NCBI RefSeq assembly: GCF_949628215.1 | Contig: NC_134284.1 | Coordinates: 2,604,001 to 2,668,000, forward strand | DNA length: 64,000 nt | Direction: 5' to 3' | Origin: Phalacrocorax aristotelis | Lineage: Eukaryota > Chordata > Aves > Suliformes > Phalacrocoracidae | Program-made: the position numbers and the translations under genes | In this document: piece after piece, positions 52,001-64,000 of the stretch | Layout of the letters: the number at the start of each line of letters is the position of its first letter | Position numbering within the stretch: the stretch's first letter is position 1 | Notes under the pieces: generated by a model | Databases searched by the model: none | Told to the model about the DNA's origin: nothing | The model's input: only the letters and a program-made list of their open reading frames with translations

Positions 52001-55000
52001 TTAGGAGTCTGTTTGGTTATTCTAAATAGAAAAAGAAGGAAAGAGAAAAAAGGAACAGCTGGTTTACAAACCTTTAATTTTCAATAGCTTAGGCTCAGTT
52101 ACTCAAGCACAGAAAAAATATCCTCCCAATAAATCATATTGAGAAAATAGTTCCAGGCATTCTGTTGTTTCCAGCTGGGCTTAGTGTGCCTTATAAGGAG
52201 AACCCATATTTTCTTAGGCAGAACCTCTCTCAAAGACATGTTGGAAAAGGTAAGGCCATAAATCTGTGTCAGGTCCAGATGTGCAAGACTCTGGTGCCTA
52301 AAAGTCATCCCAGCTTATTTTTATAAATGCTTCCATGGTTTGTTTAGGCAGTTTAAAGTAATGGGTGTACGTTAGAAGAAAATCACTCAATGTACATCTG
52401 GTAAATACGTGATGAATAAACTGTACATAAAAGGCATAGAGTTGAGGATCAGAAGCTGTGGCTCAAACATCTGTTAGAAAATTTTGCTCACAGGTCTTAA
52501 AAACAGTAACAAGTCTCCTGGTATTTAAGCTTATAGGATTCAAGCTGTCTATCTACATCTCTGTATAACCATGTCTCTGCACCCTCCACGACAGTTTCTG
52601 AACAGCTGAATACAGAATACAGATGCAGATTTCACGGCTTTTCTGTCCATTAGCGCCAAAGAAATATCTTTTTCACTACACAAGATATTCAGAAGAGTTT
52701 AGAATTTTTTGCTAACATAGATGCTTAACGTTGAAAATAGGATTTTTTTTTCAGTTAGGATCATGAAATTTAATAGAGCATTTTCAACTACATACAAAAT
52801 TTATAGACACACACATATACTTCCTTTGTTCCTTCAGGCCAATTATTACATTCCAAGTATTTGTTTTCCTGTACTTTCACATGCTTTATTTGATACCCCT
52901 CTTCTTGAACATTCTCTGATATCTTTCCAATCTCTTTCTGTCTCTATATTCTTTTCTCCCTGCACATTTTAGACCTTGCTATCACCCAGTCCCTTAAGAT
53001 ATGAACCTTACATGAAAAATTATAGGTACCATAAAACAGTGTCCTCACCCCAGTGTTCAGAATTTCCTAAGGGAAATTAATACAATGTGTTTATGAAGTG
53101 TTTAGAAAAATATTTGGGCAACCCAACATAGTATCATGAAGTGCTGTCATTCTTAGATGCTTAAATTAAACTGGTTATGCACCCTACACAGTTTGTAAAA
53201 AAAATACTTGTTGAAGTGACATAAATAACTTGGGAATAGTTACTTGAAATCAAAATCTAGACTTTGGACTTCTGTTGTTCGTGATTACATCAAGGTCAGC
53301 TATAACTTCTGAGTAAAAGAAGCAATTGTTCCAATAGCTGAAAGCAGCCACTACAATTTTTACAATGTTCGTAGTAATACTGTGACACTGAGCCCTGCTA
53401 TAAACGGGAGCTATGTGGCATGAAATTTTCCATTAGTATCCTAGGAAAGAAAACGCAGCAGTAAACATCATTAGTCAAGTGAGACCTACACGTCATAAGC
53501 AATAGGCAAGAGTCCAGGAAGGCCACAAGGTTAAAATGCTTTGTTTGAGTAATTATAGGATTTGAAGGATTAGACTGAACCAAAAGATGTAAGGACATGG
53601 AAGGATTAAAGGGAGAAATAAATAAATTCAGTTGAACAGAATGAAGGTATGGAAGCTAGCACAAAAATGTATTACATTCAGTAAAGTTTTTGAAATAAGA
53701 ATTGTTAAATAAAATAGTTGCAATTGAAGGCAACATGATTTTGCTGTCTTTGTTTGCTATTCAGTAACTGAATCTGCAGAGACAAATATGTTTTTTAAAA
53801 GATCTGTATGTTTCTGAGATTAAAGACATAACAAAGCAAGCACATATCTGAGGTAAAATGTCTTAGCCAACTTCTTTGTACCCCAGAATGTAAAGTCGTT
53901 ATGTACACTGTAGCTGCTATGAAAATGAAATCCCAGTATACAAACCATAGGTGAGATCAGACCCACCACAGCCTGTTAGTGAAATCTGAGGATTCTTGCC
54001 ATCCACACAGAAAATGAGTTCCAATGCTTACCTTAGGCTGAGTGACAACATTTTACAAAGCTCACAAAGCTTGTTTATTTTAAAAGCCTACTGCCTTTGT
54101 AAGCTATTAATTTACTTAGTGAGAATTAACTCACTACATTTGTTCCAAAGAAAATATATAGGCTCTGTTTCTCAAATATTGTGGAAGACAAAAATCATTC
54201 AAGGGTTATGATGACTTCAAACAAAAACAGTCTTAGCAACCCAGAAAATCAGATCCTAAATTCTTCATACATTTTCTTAAATCTCTTTATTAAGGCCTAA
54301 GTGTTTAATTTATCTCAAATTTATCACCCTAAAAGCATAGTTTTGCTTCAGCAGAATTAAGTAAAGCCCTCAAGTGGTTAGTATTGGTTTACGATTTCCG
54401 TATTAAAATAAAAAGTTCTAGTTACAAATAATTTTCAGTATAGCCTTTTTTGAATATTATAGTAGGGTTTTTTTCTTTCTCTTTTAAGTGGCTATTTAAA
54501 TTGGGTGTTTTTGTTCAGATAGCAAATTGCTTCAGAGGATTACGCAAAGTCAGACACTAGTCCAAATCACGGATTTTGTAATTACATCTGGCTTTATTTC
54601 TAAAACAGATGCAGTGTTCAGAAGTACTATATTACAAAGAACTCCAAAGTGGCATACTGATTTGTAACTTATTATTCATTAAGTCAGCCTGAGCTAACCT
54701 GTCTCAGATCGGCAATAAGGCAAAAAGTCCAGACATTTGAATAGAGCATCTCTTTCAGCTGAACTATGTCCTATACAAGTATTGCCATCATATGCCAACC
54801 AGAAATATTATTGATGGATATTTGCATTCTGAAGACTGGTAGGATTCTGGAGGATGTTGGTATCTGCTTTTCCACATCACAGAAAAATCAAGTCACTTTT
54901 CTCACAAGCTGCCATCTTTTTCAGCCAAGAATTATCAGTTGTTTGCTTTTTAAAAAACTAGCTTTCTAAAAATTGAATATTCCCAGTGAAACATCATCTC

Positions 55001-58000
55001 CTGACAGCCCACACCGACAAATTTTCCTGTGCTCCCTTCAGTGTGCTAAGGCCTGACCGTTAGGCTTCTAGTGGGATTTTTAGTCCTCAGGTTCATTTGG
55101 AGCTGTTTGTGGTGCAATCACTCTCACAGTGAGTTTGCTGGATTTTTTAGATTGTAAACCTGTTTACCAGTAGCAGGGGTGACTACTGATTTCTCTCATA
55201 CAGGTCACTGACCAGACACCAGATGGTGGAAATATTCTGTTCCTATTAATCTGGCCCAGAGTTGGCAATTCAGAGGTGAAAAGCTTTATCCAATTACCAA
55301 CTGCCTGAGCCATCCTGTCTCCAACCTGTAGGCTAAAGATTAAACAGTTAATAGTCTTGAAGTAACTACCACCCCCTCAAATACGCCATCTACTACACAT
55401 CCCAGACATCAACTGTGTAGATCTAAAAGGCAGATCCATAAATGTCAGTACACTTTATTGAATTTAAATTCTACCAAAGGAGGAATAAAAAGAAGCCAGG
55501 CTAGTAAAATAACAACATCAGTTGGGATAGTACTACTTATGCGACAGCTGGAAGGAAAAGTTTATTGCAGGTTAAATATCAGGAAAAAATAGAAAATACA
55601 AGTAGGCTGTTTGTGAAAAATGCAATCTGGAACCAAGGGAGAGGGCATCATAACAAGGAAATGCAAATACAAACAAAAGGCAGACAATATTAAGATGAAC
55701 TCCCTTTTGCAGGTTTCAGCATCAGTATAACACTACGCAGTCGTAACACCTTGATCAGTTCTGAACAGGCGAACTAGACTTTTTCAGTAAACCTACCCAT
55801 CCTATCCTTACAATTTTCTTTGTCTCTGCACAAGTACTTTTCTTTGCTGCACATTCAAGCTTTTAATTTTTATACATTAGACTTCTACGTCATATCCAAA
55901 ATCACTACTAAGATTTCTATTTTCCACCATAAAAGGACAGGGCAACTACTGTTACATTTGTGAAGATGACACCAAGCATATAATTTGGAGTTCAAGATAA
56001 CTGCAAAGGAAACAATTCAAAGAATTCCTGAGCTTGCCTATATCCAGACTCAGTCACTGAAATTCTTTAAAAATGCAAATGTGATTAATACCAATGTAAA
56101 ATTTGAAAATCTGAGAACACAAGAGGAAGGAGCTAGTAGGTTATTTTTTTAATATGTAGATGTATTTACATTCCTGTATGTTAGATCTGCATATATTTGG
56201 ATCTATATTCTTTCACTCCTGCAGAAAAACATGACTCAGATTACATATCATGATTTTATAAAATCCTATTACACCATTATTACCTTATCTAGTTAGACTC
56301 TTTTACCCTTCTGGAAGTTTTGACTATTCAAACCTGTCAAGCAGTGCACAAAGAACTCATTTACAAGGGAATCATGAAAGTAACTGTAAAAAATCTGCCC
56401 TTGAGAGAGGGGAAAGGGTAAGCATAGCTCCTTGGTGCTGTCTTAGATGTCTTAGTGTTCATTCCTCACTTCATGTTTCATACAGCTTCACTTATGGCAG
56501 GTACAGAAAGTCATACAGTATATATAAGTGCTTGGTTGGTTTTATTTATGATAACCTGCTTGATTCATTTACAACTATGATGTTTCTGAGGACTGAAAGT
56601 ACCCTGTCTTTTGTCCATAAAGCCATCCTATCACATCACACTATGTGTCATAGTAATAGTAGTAAAAAGCAGTTATCTAAGGTAGATTACATGAACTGGA
56701 GTCTCTCACAGGTAATTCTTTTCCTTGAAAACACATAATTAGGCCTTGCCAAAAATTTGAAAATATTAAAAATTCCTCAGGTATACATTTTTCTACATCA
56801 GAACTTCAGCTAAAGTTGTTTGAGGTTTGAATTTATTGCAAATAACTATTTAAAAAGCATGAAATTTTCTTTCTTCAGCTTCAGTAATAAGACTGATGTA
56901 GCTCTTCCGCCAAAATCCCCTTTTTATACCAGGGTAGGAAATTTGGCTCAAGAGGATTAAAACAAGCAATGTTAGAGAAGTACCGTTTTCTTAATGCAAA
57001 CTTCAAACACATTAGAAGTATCCTACAAGCGTGGCATACTGGCACTCCTCTATTAGCACTGTGCAGAAGCAGCAACATTAGATCTTTCCTCTACCGGTCA
57101 AAATTACATAAGTTTAAAAAGCGTGAAAAGGAATGTGGAACTGGAAAACAAAGTTTCAAAAAAGAGTATGAATTTTCAGTACCTTGCAGTTAATACAAGA
57201 AACTCTGATTTTTTTCTTTAATTTGGAGAAGACAGCAGCAAAAAGTAAGTTAAAATAGGCTAAGGAAAGTATTTAGAAAAGGCATAAGGATGCTTAGCTA
57301 AGAGGCCTGTTCTTCCAGGCCCAGATAGCAATGTAAAACAGGTGAGAGCATGCACATCAAAAACAGAATCAAAGGAAGATACATAAAAGAAATGGGAATT
57401 CTTAATGGAAATGACTGCACCTGAGCCCTAGGATGGTTAACCCATTAATATTGGTGGCTAGATGGTCCATGGTCATTGCTAAGTAGCCAGGGTTCGGCCT
57501 GTGTGCTTCAGAAAACAGAACTGGGCCCGTGACAGAAATTACTTTACTATTACAAAATTTGACCCCCATGTGGACTTGCAGAACAGCTTTTTTTTCAGAA
57601 GAGGTATTTAATAACCAGGCCCAGTAACAAAAATATTATTGTGTTTGGCAACCTTGACTGAACAAACCAGTTACTCTACTCTTTAAAAGCTACACATAAC
57701 ATCACATCACATAAGCACTTCTGCCATTTCTGCCACTGTGTAGCATCAGCATCCAAATTAGCCACATTTAGCTGGCAATCTTCTAAAATCCATTTGGTAT
57801 CAAACTGTGTGCTCCTGACAAACTTCACAAGAAAGGCCTGGTTTGGAAAGCCCAACCATTTTTAAGCGTTCATCATCTGGTAATTGTCACGTTCTCTAAA
57901 GCAACATATCATCTGTTCCCTTGGATAATTTTTTTGTCAGTACACACAGCTCAAATAAAATAATTTTTATAAACCCTTATTGACCATATGTACCTGGATA

Positions 58001-59290
58001 TCCATAGCTGAAGCACTTGGGTGAGTAAAAGATCCATGTATGTATTACACGCTATGCACACAGGACAGCTTGAACTGAAACTGCAACATCTGCAAAAATG
58101 AAGGTAAAAGTGACATTAGGATGGTTAAGCAAACAGAAAGGCTATCCTGGAACAGAAGACTAAGACCGTTAAGCTAGCAAAATGAAATTGTTGAGAGGAT
58201 AAAATTATTCTCTTATGGCAAACAGACATGACAGAAGATGACAGTTGTTTAAACTATAGGGTAATGTTGGCACTAGAAGAATAAATGGGAGATGCATAAA
58301 TTTAGACTGGAAATTAGAACGGATTCCTATGTACAAGGGCATTTTGGGTCAAAAGGAGAATGATAATGGTGAAAGACTCTTAATGACTTTTAAGATCGTT
58401 ATGGTTATGGAACTTTTGAGATGAAACATTGCCTGATCTAAGGATTTGATTAGATACTTGTAGCTCTTTTCTTATGCTATCAAATGCCTTCTTTGTATAG
58501 CAGTTTTGTGTCATAAACTGGTATCTTATACATCACCTGGTTTTAAAGTCCAATGCTACCATTGGATGAAAAGCAGGCCACAAAAAAGGGTAACGTAGCC
58601 TCTGATTAAATCCAGGTAGTCTTGGAATCGTTCAGGCACTGAGGAAATGCTTTAATAACCAAATTACAATTTAAATTGCTATGACCAGTTAACTTATTGA
58701 AGAAAGGATGTTATTTGTCAAAGCCTGCCCTCTCGTCCCCCAAAATTGAGACTAAGGTACACTAGGTAAAAAAATTACAGCCAAGGCAAAACTTACGTGC
58801 CTGTAACAGGGACAAATGAAGTCTCTATTTTACAAGTACGCTGTGAGGCTGCATGAGAAAATAACACACTTCAGGTCAGAATTTATGATGGGAAGGACAA
58901 GCAAAGCGACGGGCGATGTGGAATAAACCTCAACTTTCCTTCCATTTTTCTCACCATTTCCCTCCATTTTCTCTAAAACAAGCCATTTTTCTCACCGGCT
59001 TTAGGTACGTTCCAAGATGTTATACCAGATCAAAGGGAGAACCTTAGCAACACCCAAGCCTCAGGAGTACTAAAGCTATTCATACTCGGCTATAATCCAG
59101 AGCTAGCATGGATTTTGCAGCCAGTTTGAGCACCACAGACTCATAACCACGCTTCGTCATTAGTAGCCTGCAGACACGGTGGGGAGCGAGGGCTGTGAGG
59201 CTCCTGATACGATATAAATACTCAAAGCTAATTAGCCATCAGCAAGCTTTCTTGACGCTGAGCAGCACCGAGCTGGAACGCAACACCACG
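49021..59290. other. AT-rich stretch upstream of the CpG island
   Basis: No confident gene. A lysine-rich 182-codon plus-strand ORF at 50,316-50,864 is longer than expected by chance in such AT-rich DNA, but its content is unrecognised (see findings). A 141-codon minus-strand ORF partly overlaps it. The last few hundred bases before the CpG island are AT-rich with no clear TATA promoter. Confidence 0.5.
50316..50864 (+). other. Unrecognised lysine-rich ORF (182 codons), status unclear
   Basis: I do not recognise this ORF. It is open for 182 codons in DNA with many A runs, where stops should be frequent. It is rich in lysine and arginine, with a basic middle (about residues 75-125, for example KRNIAKYRYRRVNGYRKD) and a serine/glutamine-rich stretch after it. 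It has no signal peptide, no zinc finger and no evident domain. A strong acceptor ends at 50,811 and a donor begins at 50,838, both inside the 3' end of the ORF, which argues against it being a simple intronless gene. It may be a chance ORF, a decayed coding fragment or part of a non-coding transcript. Confidence 0.2.
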
Positions 59291-59299
59291 CTCAGCAGC

Positions 59300-60350
59300 A
59301 CCAGCGGCAGCCGCAGCTCTGGGTGACGCCCGTTGAGCCACCCTAACAGGCGGCCATGGCCTGGCCTGGCCTTTGCGCCTTCCCCGCAGGCGCTCCTGCA
59401 GAGCGCCGGCCCGACACCTGCGAGGCGGGGCGCGGGGAGGGGGCCGGGCCCGGCCCGGCCGGGGAACCAGGAGCCTCCGCGCCGGGCGGGGAGAGGGCGA
59501 GGGGCGCTTCCCCACGCGGAGCTGGACGCCAGCGGCGCGGCGAGGCCGAGCGCCGGCGGCCCTTGCAGACGGCCGGAGCGCGCCGCCAGGCGGGAGAGAT
59601 GAAGGAAACCGGGGGCGGTGGGACGGCTGCGGCAGCCTGGGCGCCCAGGCGAGGGCGGGCCCGCTCTGACAGGCTACCCCGCCAAGGAGGCAGCGGGAGG
59701 CGGGCGCCTGGCCCCTGCAGGTGCCGGCGGCTTGGCCGCCAGGGGGCGCCGCCTGCGCGCGCGGGGCGCGGGGCGGGGGGCGTGGCGTGGCGCGGCCCAG
59801 CATGCAGCGCGGCGCCGTTTGAATGGCGCAGGCTCCGGGCACTGGGCCCCGGCGGTAGGTCTCGGTGGCTCCTCCTCCCCGCGGCGTGGCCCGGCCCGGT
59901 ACCATGAGCAGCGGGTGAGTGAGGGGGAGGGGGAGGGGGGGGGGAGGGCGAGGGCGAAGGCTTCTGGGCTGCGGCCGAGAAGCCGGCGCCGCGGGCGGGG
60001 TCCCGGGGGGCCCCTCTTGGCCCGGGGAGCGTCCCCGGCCGACGAGAAACCGGGGGCGGGGAGGGGTCTCTGGTGAGGCCTTCAGCCTCCCCGCCGGTAT
60101 GGGGGGGGGAGCGGAGCGGGGTGGGGCGGGCGGCACCGTGCGGGGCGCGCTCTGCCTCGGCGGGGCCGGGTGCGGCTCCGGGGCGCCCCGCCCGCCGTGT
60201 GGGACGGGGCAGGGGCTGGAGGGGGGGGGGTCGCCTCCTTTCCCTCCACTGCGGCCGGCCCCGCCCGCGCCGCCCCTCCCCGGCAACGCGGAGGCCTCGG
60301 CTCAGCTCCCTTCAGCACCTGCCGCCTCCCCCGGGCCCGTCCTGGCACCT
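59300..60350 (+). promoter_or_regulatory. CpG-island promoter
   Basis: The sequence switches abruptly from AT-rich to extremely GC-rich DNA with dense CpG for about 1 kb, then returns to AT-rich. It has several GC boxes (GGGGCGGG near 59,770 and 60,124), G-runs and no TATA box, as in a housekeeping-type vertebrate promoter with dispersed start sites. A translation start with a splice donor lies inside it at 59,904, which sets the plus-strand direction. A divergent transcript cannot be excluded. A TTTGAA element lies in a short GC palindrome at 59,811-59,829. Long ORFs across the island in several frames are artefacts of the lack of AT-rich stop codons. Confidence 0.88.
59904..59914 (+). CDS. 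Coding part of exon 1, unnamed membrane protein
   Basis: An ATG in good context (ACC before it, A at -3) opens MSSG and runs for only 11 bases to a strong donor, GTGAGT, at 59,915. It therefore ends with two bases of a codon. Using the next GT instead would read into a TGA, so the first donor is the sensible one. It lies within the CpG island, and the 5' UTR must lie just upstream, but the transcription start cannot be placed. The phase matches the candidate exon at 63,170. Without that match this would be only a suggestive ATG. An alternative donor (GTAGGT) about 60 bases upstream could define a non-coding first exon. Confidence 0.5.
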
Positions 60351-63169
60351 TTGTCTCCTTCGAAAATGGTGGCATCAGCCCCAGCTCAAAGCGAGCGTGT
60401 GCGGTGGTAGATAAACGTAAGGAGAGCTGGAAAGGGCTGAGTGCTACCGAAAGGGAGGGTAACAGGCAGGGGTGAGGCCTGCTGGTGGCTTGTGTTCCCT
60501 GGGTGTGACAGATTCCAGTGGGGAAAACGGGGGGGGAGGGGATGGCAATCTTCGGATGCTTGAAGATCAGATCCTGCGTTAATCACTTTGTTAAAACGCC
60601 TTCAGATTGTTTTTTTTCCACTGCTGCGCTGGAGTAGCTTGGCCCGTTGTTGAATGTAGATCCAAAATAAAGGGATTCTGCAGAGTGGGATCTGTTAGGG
60701 AGAGAGATTGGGAGGTAGTTCTAGAAACTTTTTGTTGCCGTTTTTGTAACGTGCTGTGCTTTGGGGCAAGGTTAACTCAGCATGCTTAAAAACAGCTTCT
60801 ATCTCTTCTTGGAACATGAATTTTGCTTTTCCCACTCCCTTGTTGTTTTTTGTTCCTTCCATTCTTTGGATGTAATCAAGAAGGAAAAAAAAAAGGCTAG
60901 TCACCCATGTTTAGTAGAATTAAAACGTAACAGAAGGCAGGTTAGTGCCTCTTTGGCCTACCCTGCTTGGAAAGAACAAATTGTTCTAGCCAAAAGCTGT
61001 CACTTTAAATTCTTATTATCAGTGCATATAGTTTTGGTTAAAATGTCTGTAGTATTATTTCACTGAACTCAAATTATCATTGGTTTGAATTCCTAAACTT
61101 TATAACTCAGAACTTCATTGTAATATCTTAGGAATAATATTATTAACATATTTTATATGTATATGCTAAAAAGCATATATGTCAGTACACTGATACATAT
61201 GTATTACAGTAGTGTGTATGCACACTCTTTCTCACACCCAGTTTTGAAACATCTCTTTTCAATATGTTTCCACTGGAACAACTTAAATAAGCTTTTTTTT
61301 TAACTTAACGTTTTGTGTGTTGGTCCCAGGGTAAGGAGCTTGAGTATGAATTAAAAAGGCTTTATAAATACTATAAACAGACTGCATTCAGTAATAGAAG
61401 TGTATTTATGAGTAACATAAAAGTTGTGTGATCCCAAGCTATGTGAAATGTAGTTACAGACTAAGTTCAGCCAAGTGAGGATGGGGGGGTACCCATCCCT
61501 CCACTGAGTTCAGAGATTGCGGCGTTTTCCAGTATGTCTTTCTCTGGGTTTGAATTTAAAGTTCTTGTTGCAGGTTTTTGAAGCTCTTTGGGTTGAGCAA
61601 TGAATAGAAGAACATTTACTGTATTTAGTTTTATGAGTAGTTTCTTAAAGCTTGTTTAAAATATTAATGTGGGAGCTTCAGTGTATTGGAACTCTACTTC
61701 CTATATAACAACCCCCAGGTAATTTTAATAATAGAGCTTTTCCAACCTTATTATTCCTAGAATGTTCGTATGTGAAAATCAACATGTAAAAGCATCTTTT
61801 CATTAGTGAAGGACTACTTTAGAAAGGACCAAGAAACTGAAAGTAATATTACTTCATGGCAGCTTAACATATCTGTAAATGGTACCTCCAGATGCAGGAA
61901 ACTGGGTACTTGTTTATTTGACTGTTTTCTAGAAAATATTTTTTTCTGGAATATGAATAAGATTCAGCTATTAGACACTCAGGTGAGCTCCACAAAGAGA
62001 GCTGTCTCACACCTGGATTCATCCTCAGTAAACCTAACCAAACTCTGTCTTGCAGCCATTTTCAGGGGTTCGTTATGACTGCTTGTGCCAGTGGGCCACA
62101 TACAAATTCCACGTGTAAGAGTAATAGGAAAATGAGCTTAAACTGTAGGAATAAGCTAAATTACTTTAACTAGTTACTCAAGTAAATTTGTCTTTACAGG
62201 AATGACATTACATTAGCAGTAATTTCTGTCCGCGCATGCAACTTCAGACTGGAACAAATGGCCTGACAGATATAGCATGTTAAAAAACTGTGTCTTATTG
62301 GCGTAAAAGACATCATTTTTATAGTGTTACAAAAAAATTTTGCATTAACATACTCCTTAAAATCTTGAACTCTGCCTTTTTAAAAAAGAATTCAGTATTT
62401 AATGCCTGGTGAACTGTCAGGGTATAAACTACTAAAAAGAGTTTAAAAAAAAACTGTTTCATATTCAAAGGATATGGAAGCCATCTAAAGCAGAGAGACA
62501 GATGGATTCTGTAACGTTTGTCAGAGTTAAAATGAAAGAAAATTATGCCAAGCTTGCAGAATTGCTTCTGCATCATAAGATTATGTGAATTTATTTTTGT
62601 AGACAAATTACCCTTTGGGAAGTAAGTTTGGCATAACCATTCCTGGAAGTTTCTCACAAGCATTTTAAATCTGTTAATAATTAGTGAAATTAGTTGACCA
62701 TTACTGGTTCCCTGATGTTATACCTGTTTTGAATGCTTTCAAAGCATGAACTCCCCTCCTTGAGGACTAAAAACTAATTCTTTCATCTGAGTCTAATATT
62801 GTCATCCTTGAACTTGCACTTGTTTTAGTGCAATATGGAGTGGGGGAGAATCACAAGAGCATCTGTGATGGCTAGCGTACGTAGAATGCTACAGGAGAAA
62901 ATAGCTGTTAAGAATTTGGGCAAAGAATAGGACAGGAAGAATGTTTTAAAGGATATTTGCTGATGACTTAAGAAATCTAGCTATTTTGCATTTCCTTTGC
63001 TGTCATGCAAAGTACTCCAGTCTGTGTTCTGTAAGAAATTAATGTTATGTTAATACATGTGCAGGTTATATAACCTGTGAAGAAAAGTTTGTCCCTCTCT
63101 GGGGGCCGTGCCCAGCTCATAGGATGATGGGAGGGAGTGGCAGAGTGTGCTAATACTTGCCTTTGATAG
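59915..63169 (+). other. Predicted intron 1 (about 3.3 kb)
   Basis: It starts with GTGAGT and ends with a GCTAATAC branch-point-like sequence and a short pyrimidine stretch before TAG. Its first part is the G-rich half of the CpG island, with a run of G blocks directly after the donor (59,921-59,958). The remainder is AT-rich. A 114-codon minus-strand ORF at 62,319-62,663 and a 90-codon plus-strand ORF at 61,806-62,078 show nothing recognisable. Confidence 0.45.
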
Positions 63170-63299
63170 ATACGCACTTGACAGCCTTTTAGTGCTGGCT
63201 TTCTTTGCTTCATTCTGGTATGACTTGAAGAGTTTATTGCATCCGGGAGAGATCAGAGTTAGAAAATCGCAAAAGAGCCGTGAAGAAAACTTTGCACAG
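63170..63299 (+). CDS. Predicted exon 2: hydrophobic segment of an unnamed membrane protein
   Basis: This is a 130-base open exon. Its first base completes the split glycine codon of exon 1, and the remaining 43 codons end exactly at CAG before a GT (GTACTG, a weaker donor). The predicted protein starts MSSG, then has a hydrophobic helix at about residues 6-24 (ALDSLLVLAFFASFWYDL), then a polar, basic tail (EIRVRKSQKSREEN). This reads like a single N-terminal transmembrane anchor or uncleaved signal anchor, followed by a soluble domain that would lie beyond the window. I do not recognise the family. Supporting points are the phase match, the branch-point-like sequence and the coherent amphipathic-to-charged pattern. 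The frame also stays open to 63,365, so the 3' edge could differ. Confidence 0.5.
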
Positions 63300-64000
63300 G
63301 TACTGTCTATTAACTGTGCTGACTATAAGCTGACTTATCAGGATATACAGCTGCTGTTACTCTAGTCCTTCTGTTTCCTGAAAATTGAGGAGAGCAAAAG
63401 GGGAGGAAGGAGGCTTGGCATCTGCTACAAGAAGTCACTCATGGGACGGGGGAAATTGGCAGAACCTGCCAATTGGCAGAATTGGTGAGCCTGTCATCTT
63501 AATGAAATTGTTCATCGCTGTTCAGATTTGCAGCCCACGTTGTTACAGTTGTAAAACAGTCTAGGCTTGTATGATGAAGGGCTAAGGCAGAGCTGAAGGG
63601 GCTTGCATTCTATCCTTAGTTTATCTTTTAGAATTTCTTAAAGCAAAAGAGTTGCATTGGCCTTAATGAAATGGTATAGCAGATTGTTCTGAACAAATAC
63701 AACTATTGTACTTATCATAAGGGAATAGTAAAAAATGTAAGAAGTTAAGGTATATGTTGTTTGATCTAATATAAATTAAATATTGATGCCAGTTTAAAAA
63801 TCTTCCACAGATTTACTAGTGTCTAATTAGCTATCCTTAGATGATCTCTAACAGCAGATAGGAACTGAAAGTTGTCAAGAGCCCTTGATAAAAGTACCTT
63901 TTATCCTCTAGCATTTGTTTTTTCAACAGCTGTCCAGCTAGCATTTTATCATGTGTTACTAAGCCTTTGGAAGCAGGTTTCTTGAGGTGTGGACTAAGTT
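63300..64000 (+). other. Probable start of intron 2
   Basis: AT-rich sequence to the end of the window with no further exon I can support. The gene predicted from 59,904 should continue beyond position 64,000. Confidence 0.4.

Noticed and set aside
59356..59907. 183-codon plus-strand ORF ending just before the chosen ATG
   Set aside because: Same composition artefact of the CpG island. The low-complexity product resembles no protein family.
59228..60286. 352-codon minus-strand ORF rich in proline, arginine and alanine
   Set aside because: It spans the CpG island, where stop codons are rare. Composition is biased, the other frames are also open, and there is no domain or splice logic.
61933..61982. 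Possible exon bounded by TTTTCTAG and CAG-GTGAGC
   Set aside because: It is 50 bases long, and in the phase set by exon 1 it contains an in-frame TAA. The exon at 63,170 fits the phase and this one does not.

Overview
The window reads as nuclear DNA of a bird (or a close archosaur relative). It has several copies of the CR1 LINE, including 3' ends with the ATTCTATG-type terminal octamer, and no Alu, B1/B2 or L1-like sequence that I can see. It also has a decayed gammaretrovirus-like endogenous retrovirus, an AT-rich and gene-poor background, and one sharp, very GC-rich CpG island. Nothing looks prokaryotic: there are no operons, no ribosome-binding-site-led ORFs and no CRISPR array.

Layout. 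Positions 1-25,200 are AT-rich, apparently non-genic DNA with two short sense-strand CR1 3' ends (about 10,895-10,985 and 15,740-15,918) and microsatellites. About 25,200-28,329 holds a minus-strand, 3'-truncated provirus. From high to low coordinate it has a 425-bp LTR with matching termini, a primer binding site for tRNA-Arg, a leader with hairpins and degenerate repeats, gag matrix, gag capsid, gag nucleocapsid with a zinc knuckle, and then an abrupt jump into the middle of reverse transcriptase. Protease, most of pol, env and the second LTR are missing. About 29,980-31,062 is a roughly 1.1-kb CR1 with part of its reverse transcriptase and its 3' UTR. About 48,633-49,020 is an older CR1 in antisense. 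The rest up to 59.3 kb is AT-rich DNA with no gene I can support; a lysine-rich 182-codon ORF and a microexon-like splice pair near 50.3-50.9 kb are the only coding-like oddities.

From about 59,300 to 60,350 there is a CpG-island promoter. An ATG at 59,904 is followed after 11 coding bases by a strong splice donor. A phase-matched 130-base open exon lies at 63,170-63,299. Together they predict the N-terminus of a membrane-anchored protein on the plus strand whose gene continues beyond the window; I could not name it. This is the only host gene I can support.

I found no clear previously undescribed system. The most informative observations are the structured leader of the provirus (a GACG-tetraloop hairpin of the gammaretroviral packaging type and a tRNA-Arg primer site), its internal deletion, and the predicted two-exon start of the unknown membrane protein.
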